NCBI GenBank assembly: GCA_002081555.1
Contig: MZNV01002221.1
Span: 1 to 25,669, forward strand
Direction of reading: 5' to 3'
Source: Protostelium mycophagum
Taxonomy: Eukaryota; Evosea; Variosea; Protosteliida; Protosteliaceae
Length of the DNA: 25,669 nt
The position numbers were made by a program, and so were the translations under genes. The stretch's first letter is position 1. The number at the start of each line of letters is the position of its first letter. Below the pieces are notes generated by a model. It was not told the DNA's origin. It ran no database searches and worked only from the letters and a program-made list of their open reading frames with translations. Of the stretch, positions 12,101 to 21,100 are shown in pieces.

Positions 12101-12437
12101 CATGTATATGTGCCCGAATTTGTGCAACTCCTCGGCAAACTCTGCTGCGAGCTCAGCATGAAACTTGGCGGGGAAATAGCGCAAAGCATTCTTTATGGCC
12201 AGCTAAAAAAATTAAATAAAGGGATGAAATTGTGATCGTTACCTTGAAGAGATCCTCTGTTAATTTGATTGGGCGCTTGGGAGCGTGAGGGACAGAGTCA
12301 TCCCATTCCGGTTTAGGGGGCAGCTCGCTGGGGATGCCTGCGGTCAGTTCTGATGCGAAGATCTTCTTCACACGCTCTAGCTCTTGCTCAAAAGTCGTGG
12401 ACTGAGAAGTCTCTGTGGCTGTGATTGTGGTGCTCAT
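9144..12437 (-). CDS. UROC1: Urocanate hydratase (urocanase), eukaryotic type
   Basis: Urocanase hydrates urocanate to imidazolone propionate in histidine catabolism, using tightly bound NAD+. Sixteen exons join in frame to 705 aa: 12437-12243, 12202-12081, 12041-11945, 11894-11730, 11673-11547, 11478-11387, 11283-11190, 11094-10970, 10828-10638, 10418-10326, 10273-10151, 10109-9950, 9895-9780, 9735-9614, 9493-9351, 9296-9144. The whole length matches the family: NALRYFPA, ELVTYGGNGSVFSNWAQY, LVMYSGHPMGLFPSH, GPQGIVHGTT, TSGLGGMSGAQGKAG, LGSDQTSLHNPYHGGYYP, SYVQDIMGDIF, GFGPFRW, GSKARILYSD, DGSHNTADMAVQNFVGDSFR, WVALHNGGGTGWGE. The ARILYSD form matches the animal enzyme, where bacteria have ARICW. 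Human UROC1 is 676 aa. The start MSTTITATE at 12437 gives a short polar leader. No defect is visible and the enzyme should be active in the cytosol. Confidence 0.96.
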
Positions 12438-12753
12438 CTTGATTCTCTGTCACTTTGACGGACCTCAAGGTTTGTAGATGAAACTACAAAGCTCAATTAT
12501 TCGTGCTGCTGGATTGATTATCGCCAGCATCGTGATGCACCATCCGTCCTCTTTAATCTTCAGAATGAAAAATGATCACCGCCTTTGTCCTGTTATATGA
12601 TTTTTTCGATTTTATTCTTATTTTATCAAAAGAAATCTTTATCACATTTTTGCTGAATTTTATATTTGCTTGAACATCTGGAGTCTTTTTTGGGAAGCAA
12701 AAAAACAAATTAATTTTACTAATTAATTTATTAGAAATCATTTTTTCTCTTCA
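12438..12753. other. AT-rich spacer between urocanase start and the secreted-protein gene stop
   Basis: About 316 bp holding the presumed urocanase promoter/5' UTR and the 3' end of the next minus-strand gene. It includes a GTTTGTAGATGAAACTAC segment at about 12470-12487. The lysine-rich minus-strand open frame at 12553-12741 comes from A-runs and is not considered a gene. Confidence 0.5.
12727..12732 (-). terminator. Putative polyadenylation signal AATAAA
   Basis: AATAAA on the minus strand lies about 20 nt downstream of the secreted-protein stop codon (12754-12756). It is a short match in AT-rich sequence and is supported only by position. Confidence 0.35.
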
Positions 12754-13687
12754 TCAATGGAATCTTCTTTGAAGGCAAAGAAGAGCAAACACAGCTACCA
12801 TCAATAATCTTGGAGTTCCAATGCTCCCCTCATTTGTGGTGTTTTTGGTTGTGCTGAGGGTTACAGAGGGATCTGTACAAAATCAATTCAAATTTGGTCC
12901 CAAAAAAATACCATAGAAGTAAGGATCGGAGGAGGGAAGCTGAGCCACATAGCGGAAGCCAGAGCCGCATTGTCCAATCCTGGTGGGGTCAGAACACTTG
13001 ATCATCTGGCGTCTGTGACTCACTGATCAGAAAAGTTGATAGTGCTGGGACCTGTACAGTTGAGGCTTTGGCTGAAGCTGTACGATGTGAGATTGGTTGC
13101 GTTTGCCACCACCAAACGACTGTTCGTGCTTCTGGCGACGCACCCGGTTTTGGTGGCCTGAATGTGTCAGCTGATGTGTTTTGATTATCATGAACAGATT
13201 CACCCAGAAACCAACAGGTAGTTGGCAGCCGGCATCAGCGAAATAAACCTCGTTGGCGACACCTGGTTTTGGTGTCAGACGATTCAGAATGGATTCTTAA
13301 TGCTCTTACCAGATGGATAAGCAGAGTCAAAAGCGCCATTCCACAAGAGAAAGTTGGGAGAGCCATCTGGATTGGCCGTGCACCTTCAATCATCATCAAA
13401 TGAAGCACGCTTCAGACTCACGATGTAGAGGGGAAGCTCTGAGTGTAATTGTATCCTGAACAGTTGGTAGAATTAAAATATCGGAGGCCCTTTCCATCGC
13501 TCGTCTGGATGATCGAGCCGGACAGTCCTGAGAAGGATGAGGAAGGTACACATCTTCCCGGCTTGGTCACAGGATAGATATAGAAGGTGCTTCCTCTTTG
13601 AGTGCAATTCGCATCATTGTAGGTGAGGGCCAGAATCCAAGCGTTTGTGAAGCTGATGCACAGGATGAAGAAGAAGGTGCTTCGCAT
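12754..13687 (-). CDS. Small secreted/surface cysteine-rich glycoprotein, unknown function
   Basis: Six exons join in frame to 244 aa: 13687-13422, 13383-13310, 13262-13204, 13157-13052, 13022-12912, 12872-12754. Residues 1-16 (MRSTFFFILCISFTNA) are a clear signal peptide. The body contains about a dozen cysteines and several N-glycosylation sequons (NCT, NST, NCS, NYT, NAT, NLT, NFT-like positions). Two stretches look like distant repeats of one another (FNSTNCSGYNYTQSF and NATNLTSYSFSQSLNCT), suggesting a duplicated small domain. The C terminus (PRLLMVAVFALLCLQRRFH) is a short hydrophobic segment plus basic tail and could be a membrane anchor or GPI-attachment signal. I do not recognise the family. 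Intron 4 as required by frame is only 29 nt (13051-13023), and all other splice choices I tried break the frame or need an even shorter intron. The gene sits directly upstream of the urocanase gene on the same strand, with no functional link evident. Confidence 0.8.
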
Positions 13688-13855
13688 GATGAGGCTGTTT
13701 TTAAGAATGAAAAATTGTGTGGCAGATCCGTTGCTGTGGAGATCCCGAACCGTAACATTTTTTGCAGAACGTGTTTTTCACACACAAAACTCGTCCCAAG
13801 GAATGTGGAACATCTCTAGATTGAAAGACAATGTATTTACAAGAATTTATGTGGA

Positions 13856-14233
13856 TCAAAATGATTGCTGGGCGAGTCGTCGTGGGAATCTGGTCGACAT
13901 TATGGCGGCTTCGTCACCATAATCAGCCTTGATCTCCAAGGCCAACAGAACCTCATCCAGCTTCTGTCTGGCGTACCCCCAGCCCCACACGAGCTCTTCT
14001 TTGTCAACATCTCCTTCCTCGATGGTATGTAGTGTTCTGGCGACGTCGACCAGGTCGTTGTAGATTGAATTATACTGGCCAGAAAAGCTGGTCCGCTTGC
14101 GGTATTTGGTTATGGCGGGTGAAGAGGGCTCGAATGGTGTCCATTTCTGTCTCTTGTTGGGAGATCTTGCTTCATCAACGTGTCGCTTGCGTGTAGCTGT
14201 GGTGTGCTTCTCGATGATCTCTTCTTTCTCCAT
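13856..14233 (-). CDS. Single-exon 125-aa protein, possibly nuclear, unknown function
   Basis: An uninterrupted frame of 125 codons lies between two well-supported minus-strand genes, in the same orientation and with compact spacing (168 bp and about 220 bp). The N-terminal third is basic and charged, with RKRHVDEARSPNKRQKW resembling a bipartite nuclear localisation signal. The C-terminal half (LVDVARTLHTIEEGD, then WGWGYARQKLDEVLLALEI) looks like two amphipathic helices. No family is recognised. Supporting points are the codon-like composition, the compositional fit with neighbours and the strand. Against it, there is no intron and no homology that I can name. The frame includes a TCTACAACG word encoding IYND, the same word that recurs in introns, so an unrecognised intron is possible. 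Confidence 0.5.
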   Translation of the reverse strand: MEKEEIIEKHTTATRKRHVDEARSPNKRQKWTPFEPSSPAITKYRKRTSFSGQYNSIYNDLVDVARTLHTIEEGDVDKEELVWGWGYARQKLDEVLLALEIKADYGDEAAIMSTRFPRRLAQQSF

Positions 14234-14438
14234 ACGTGCCCTGTTGTGTGGGGTGATGAGCGTGTTGATTTATAGATGATTATGTTTTGGTACGGATCAG
14301 AACTTGTGACCTGGAGTTTTGGTCTTCCCTCTGAAGAGTACGCCAGCATGTCAAAATCTTAGACAAAAGCCAAAATTGAGCCGCACTGGCCTGCCGCCAG
14401 ATCTAAGCGCTTGCTCACAGACATCAAATACACTCTGG

Positions 14439-14444
14439 TTTATT
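14439..14444 (-). terminator. Putative polyadenylation signal of the DNMT5 gene
   Basis: AATAAA on the minus strand begins 8 nt after the DNMT5 stop codon (TGA, 14455-14453). The position is plausible for a very compact 3' UTR. There is no other evidence. Confidence 0.4.
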
Positions 14445-14452
14445 CATGAACA

Positions 14453-15195
14453 TCAGTCCCTCCATTTTTTGTGCAACTCCATGTCGATAGAGTCTTGGGT
14501 TAAGAATCTGTGAATGTGAACAGTCTGCCTCTGTCCGTATCTTCTGGCTCTTCCAATAGCTTGTGTTTCGGCTTGATAGAAGATCTGTTTGCTGGGAGCT
14601 AATAATGGAGACAAAAAGATGACGTGGTTCGCCACTGTCAGATTTCTACAACGAGTCAGAAAATATTCACCACGCTAGTGGACGTGGCGATCTACGGTTT
14701 TAATCGTGGAGACCAGAACATGGAGATCAACTTACGCTCCAGAAGCAGATTCATCCATCACATTGAGAAGTAGAACTTTGACTTTAGAGTTTTCATCTTG
14801 GAATTTATCCAGAGCTTTACTCTTTGCATTTGTGGTACCTTCGATGCACAGATAATCGATCTTGTGATGATCTAATGCTTGAGCGACCTGATGTTGTAAA
14901 TATTTCTGATCATTTTTTCAAATGTTTAAAAGACTTCAACCTTCTTGGTGAGGTCAGCGAATTGAACAAACAGCAACACTCGCTCCTTTTTGGGGATGTC
15001 GTTCCTGGAGTACGTCAGATTTTGCTGAAGTCCATGTGGGGCTCACTTGATCAGGTTCATGACAGATTCCAACTTCTTTCCAAAGTGTTTCGCGCTTCCA
15101 GTGTTGGGGTCATCTTCTCCCAGACTAGTCGCTTTTACAACGTTGTAGACACGTGCCACACAGTTGCACCCACCGGGGCCGGAGTAGGGACAGTT
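14453..15195 (-). other. DNMT5 section 7: helicase C lobe (exons 45-48)
   Basis: Exons: 15195-15047, 15004-14941, 14887-14736, 14645-14453. They encode KLESVMNLIKND, RVLLFVQFADL (motif IV), YLCIEGTTNAKSKALDKFQD, VKVLLLNVMDESASG-ANLTVANHVIFL (motif V) and QAIGRARRYGQ (motif VI). The protein stops 25 residues after motif VI, so there is no C-terminal extension. The last intron ends in TGACTCGTTGTAG. Confidence 0.93.
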
Positions 15196-18100
15196 CTGTA
15201 ATTTTGAATATTAAATAATCGATTTGGCGCCAAAAACGCACCTCGTTCGCGACAGATTCTTTCACGCAGTTATGGCAACCGAGGTGACCACATGATGACA
15301 GCAATGAGATCTCCGCAATCGGCAGATTTTTGGTCTTGCACTTGAAACAATCCTTCTTGACAGGTGTCTGTACACGTCAATTTAACATCCACGTGTCATG
15401 ACCTCACCTTTCTGTGGGCTTGCAGATCTCTGACTTCGGTGAAGAATCGAAGAGATCTGACTCTACCGGTGAGCTCCTTCACCAGGGCACGAAGTTGATG
15501 TGTTTCCTGCCTGATTTCGAAGATCTACAACGAGTCAGTATTTCACACAGGTGAATCTATTATGGGGAGCTTTTACCTTCTCGTCCTTAGCTTTTGAGAT
15601 GTCTGCCTTTTTGTCGATCGAGACTTTGATTTTCTCGAGCTTGATCCCAGACTTTGCCATCAATTCTTTGACCTGGAATTTTTAGTGTCTACAACGTTGT
15701 AGATGAAACAATTACCGCCTCCGTGGCGTCTCCATCACCCACACCATCCTTCATCACGGCTCGCTGCCATTCCAGGAACATAGTGTCCTCTGATTTATCC
15801 ACTTTATCCGACATTTTGATCAACTACAACGAGTCAAAATTTCACACTCAAGTTAAAATCGACCTTTTCGATCTTCTTGAGGACCTCTGCTTTGCACTCC
15901 TTCAGTTGTTTGTCTCTGTATTGAACAATGGCCGCACATGCCTTCAGAGCTGTCTCAGACGTGTCAAGATCAAAATGGCAAGACCTCTTCAACAGCGCCT
16001 CTTCCGCAGAGCTGATTTCCGTCAGATTTTGTTAAAATCCAAAATAAAATGTCCGATATCATCTACAACGATGTAATCGCTCACTTGCTATCACCCAGAG
16101 ACTCTGCGAGTCGGGTCTCTCTGTCACTTGTGGATTTCTTGTTCTTCTTTACGGAATTTTCCGTGGCCAAAAGGTGGTGCTCTAGTTCTAAATAAATGGC
16201 CCTCTCTGCGGCGGGAAGAACGACAAGCTTGTCCTCATCTTCCCAGGGGATCTCGTCAATATCTGCCACGTTCTGAAAAGAATTAATCTCTCTACAACGA
16301 GACAAGATAAGTTTGTTTTTGTGAGTGGTTGTGAAGTCAATAAAGTGGTGCCTTTTTAGACAATTGTAGTTTCCATTAAAAAACGTCAATTTCTGCACGA
16401 ACCTGACGGGCGAAATGTGACAGGAAGTTCTGTGCGATGTCGTGTCTTCTCATGTGCCACCCAACACTTCTAACTTCTCTGAAAGAGTGGAACTTTTCGG
16501 CATCTACAACGAGTCAGAATGGGGTCTTCTGGAGATCGCGAAAACTCACCGGTTTGGTCCTTTCGTCTGTTCTTTACAACGACAGATTTTCCCACAGTGT
16601 CATCCTCAATGCCAAGGTGTATTCCTAGAACAGTCAGAAATAATCATGAAATTTCGTTGAAATATCACCCAAAAATACGGCGATGGTTTGTACAGAAGCG
16701 AAATCTTCAATTGGGGGAGTGCCACTGAGAATCCACCTTCTGTCAGCAGCTAAAAATAGTGTCAGTCTACAACGCCTTTATTATAAAGTTGGTATTTTCT
16801 TGAAGCGAATTTCACATAAATGAACGTGAATCTCTCACCTATCGCAGTAACAGCCGTGTGGATTTGTCCTTCCAAGTAAGTGAACTCATCTACAATGAGT
16901 CTGTGCCATTTAAACATATTCAAGGAGGGAGCGTGCATCTTCTTCCATTCTTTCTTGGCCTGCCTCAATTTCCATGGGTCAGAGTCTACTCTCTCTTTGA
17001 TGGCCTTATTTTCCTGGAAATTTCAGTCATGATGTCATGGTGAGATCATGCGACATCAAAGCGTAATCGCCACAGTTTCAATTTTTTAGACGCCAGAAAT
17101 CGGTCACGCTTCACAGTCCGCACACATGTACAAGACTCAACAGAGCCCGTGCCGCGCCGCATCAGTCTCGTTGTAGAGGGCCAAAAGAACCCGATACCTG
17201 TCTAGCTTCCTCCTCCTTCTTGTCCATTTGGGCCCTCTTCCTCTTAAGAGAAGCCGCCGCCTTTTCTTCCTTCAAGTTGGTTTTTTCTTCATCTTCAGAA
17301 ACGGCCTTTTCGGCCGTTTTTTTAAAATTTTTTTTGGCGGGCTTTTTGACGACTTCTTCTTCGCTCTCTGAAGACTCGGACTGTTCGGACTCGCCTGTAC
17401 AGTTTTAAAAAATTGAAACGTTGTAGATGGAGTTACCGTCGGACACGTCATCATCTTCCTCTTCTGCGTTCTCCGATTCAAAATCGGATTCATCACCGCT
17501 AGACTCCGCCTTCTTTGCTGTCTTTTTGGCAGCTAAAATGGTCAGATTTTTGTATATCGCTTTTTCGTGGATGAGGCCCTGCGGCTGTATGGGAGCTGCA
17601 GGTGTAAGATTTGTCCTGTGTGGACTCTTGCGTTGCATAGGCTCTGCCGCAGTCATCCTTTCTTGACCCGACTAAGCGATTTTGTTTTCATTCTGCGGCT
17701 CTGCCGCAGTTGTAGAATCAGTTGTAGATGCCCTGGTAACACTCACCCTTGACGTTCTTCTTCCGCTTTGTCTCCACGTCCATGTCGTCCTATGATACGT
17801 AAATAAACGTATCTACAACTCGAGAAAACGAACCCCATCAGACTCGTCGATATAGACGGGCTTAGATGCCACCTTCTTTCGATCAGGGGTCACCCTTTTC
17901 GTGGAAATTTCTGCCTCTTCCTTTTCCTTTGTAACTTCCTTCTGCTTTCCAGGCCGAGACTGTAATGTGGATTAGTTTCTGGCGATCTACAATGATCTCT
18001 ACAACGGGAAATACCTCTTCGCTGGGGGCGGTTTTGGTGGGCTTTGCAGGAGATTTCTTCGGACTTTCTGTGACTTTTCCAGTCTCTTGCTCAGGAACTG

Positions 18101-21100
18101 GCTTGGTCTTCTCGGTTTTTTTGGGCTTTGCAACCGTCTTCTTTGCAGATTTTTCTGAAGGCTTCGGAGTTTCGGACTTGGGAGCATCTCCCATTTTGAC
18201 GGGAGATTTCACAAAACTGAACAACGACGTCTACAACGAGTCACAAAAATAAAACCTACGAGATCTAACCTGCTTCGTTTTTTTCGGAGAATTCATCATC
18301 TTCGGTTTGGTCTCTTTCCATTCGTCCAACTGTTTATTTTGGTTGGACTTGTCTTGTTCTTTGGCTTCTGCGAGAGGAATAATTACATGAGGAAGAGATG
18401 ACTCTTCTTCTGATTCCTGAATCCATTTACAACGTTGTAGATGGCGATTTTGGTGATTTTTGTGAGAAGGGTTTTGATGGCTATGAAGAAGCGACTTTGA
18501 TATAACAGATGCCAATATTGTAGAGTTGATACCCTTCGGGCTGTGCCGCTAACAAATGAACAAGTCCAACTTGACTTACCGATTCGTCATCAGCACCATC
18601 TAATTGCATAATGTCATCATCCGAATCATCGATCTTTCTCTTTCTTTCTTTGCTGTTCACATTCTTTTTCAGTGTTTTTTTCACGGGAGTTTTCTTGGAA
18701 TCTTCACCAGATTTCGCCTTGAATTTTCTGGAAATTTTCGCCTTCTTCGGCTTGGGTTCTTCACTTTCCTCAGAATTTTCCTCCGACTTTTCTCCAGAAT
18801 CTTCGTCTTCCTGGCTACCAGTTGCTTCGCGATATTGTTTACCTGAAAAAATGAGGATCCGAAATATATTGTATCATCTACAACAGTGTAGTTTTGACTT
18901 ACCCTTGAGCCTCTTTGTCGGCGCAAATTGGGCTTTCTCGGCCTCAGCTAAAAATCTTAGTTTCCCGCCAAAACAGAAAATTCAAAATTCGAACCTTGGG
19001 TGTGGCCTTCCTTAATCTTTTGGAGCACGGCAGGACCGCCCTCGTTGACGAGACATCTGATATTATCCTTCATTGCCTCTGTAGCTGCTCTATACTTAGT
19101 GTCAAAATGACGTCCAGAGGAGGAGGGGAGAGCCCAGGTACCTGCAATACATCAAAAAACATGAAATAAAGCGCTGAATAAAACAAAGATGGATATCTAC
19201 AACGAAGATGATCCTTCTACAACGAGACATACCAGCGAATGCGGCCATGTTGATCAAGAATCTCTGACTCTTGAAGAGGGTGACGGCCACAACGACAACA
19301 TCCGCGTTCATGATGTCCTCTACGGTGATTCTGTTGAGGTCGTTCTGGTCCTTCAAATCCACCACCTTCAACAATTTTCCAGTGAACTGCGATGACGTCA
19401 TCACATTGTATCTCTCTGCAACGATGTGTAGTGTTTCATTAGAATAAAACTCACCCTGGTAAATTCGCTGGGCCATTGCCTCACAAGATGTGCGGGGACT
19501 ACAACGAGGGTGGCTTTTGTTCTAAAGAGACCTTCCTCGATGACTTCTTCCAACTGTGCCATCTCTTCGTCTCTCTCCTCTCTTGTCGCAGCAATCAGGG
19601 CGATACTTATCGCGGTCTTACCGTATCCCACCTGCGTTAATTAACGCGATGCTGTCGTTTTGGGATATTTTTAGCGCAGCAAAAATGACAAGGATCGTTT
19701 TGTACGACAAATACGAATGATGACGTCATCACACCTCATCAGCGAGTACACCACCCTTTACAAAGATATCTCTTTGTGCTCTTCCTTCGGCTCTCCAGCT
19801 GAGGGAATCTAACATAGCCTCGGCGATTTCTTCTTCTATGAAAGCTTGTGGCTCCCTCTCTTGCCTCACCATCCACGTTAGCGATCTGAAATTTTATTAA
19901 TGTCCATCTACAACGAGACCGTTTTATTTCGTCAAGGTGATCATTGTACATGGTTGTGCCGCAAAAGAATTGTAGAATGGCTACTACCTCAGTTGTTCGG
20001 GTCTCAAAGGGAGCTTGAAATAGCTCAATTGTTTGTGCTCCTCGTCCTTCCTGTTGCTTGACAACTTGAATGGGGTCAATTCCAATGTGACTGGGGCGTT
20101 GTAGTTGGTCTCAAGTTTCCATGACAACCTCGGTTTTTCCGTTCTTCCGGCGGTGGGGAGGCGGGAAACCGCCCTGTGAGCTAAAGAAGCGATGTTGACC
20201 CCCATGCGGACTTCTCCGAGAAGTTTCTCGGTATCATAACGTAATTGTACAACAAAAGGAGAAGGACGGCACTTGAGCGCTTGTTCGTATCTTCCTGCTT
20301 GTACTGGGTCTTCCAGTGGCACGTGACCTCTTGAACCCTTCACCCATGAAATGGTGGGGGCGGTAGGGGCACACCTCTCACAATTGACCTGTCTTGTTGT
20401 AGACGGATCAAATAAATTCCATATCTCAATATTCTACTGCAGTATACAGAGAATGATTTCTTTTGCCTTTTAGACAAGAACCGAAAGAGATGCAGCCTCT
20501 GTTGCAGAGCGACACAATTAGTCTGAGAGAGTCTTTAAAGAGGTGCTTACGTCATTACATGGCATATCAGTCCAATCTGATACATGCTTCACGTCCTTCA
20601 CCCTCTCTGTTAACCAGGCCAAACCCTTGAACGTCTCCCTCTCATTGATCTACAACTTTCAGAAATTTTCCCGCCTTTTCTGTATTTTCAAATTTCATAA
20701 AACATTCCGCATAAAATCACCTTGTCAACTTCCCTCCATTTGTCACGTGGCCATAATGACCCTGGTGTCTTTCCAAGCGGTACTTCCAGAGCCAAAACGG
20801 CACAAGCACTCTTGCAAGCATCTTGTGTCACTTCTGTGTCAATCTTGTGTGACGGGCTGTACACGAATGACTTTTCGCGGGAAGGAGACTGACGTAATCA
20901 GTTGTGATGTCATCATAATACTCAAGATATTATTTGGGTTTGGCTATGGTACAAAGAGTGGATTGAAAGTGATGTCAATACCTCTAATATGACTCCATCT
21001 ACAACGAGCCATCTCTCTGACACGTGACACTTGACCTTCTTTGCGCCTTCCACGTCATTCTGCCTCCATTCAGGCTCAAGTCGCGCGATGATGGGCCTGT

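Noticed and set aside
12553-12741. 62-codon lysine-rich minus-strand frame
   Set aside because: It arises from A-rich spacer; no start context, no family features, and it overlaps a likely polyadenylation region.
18604-19015. Plus-strand open frames at 18604-18846 and 18611-19015 rich in Ser/Phe
   Set aside because: They are the antisense shadow of the Lys/Glu/Ser-rich DNMT5 exon 28, whose frame is fixed by intron phase on both sides.
358-20674. Nematode origin suggested by TTTGGCGGGAAA and AATTTGAAATTT intron texture
   Set aside because: A DNMT5 gene, acceptors such as TTGTAG and TCATCAG instead of TTTTCAG, and the protist-like gene content argue against it.
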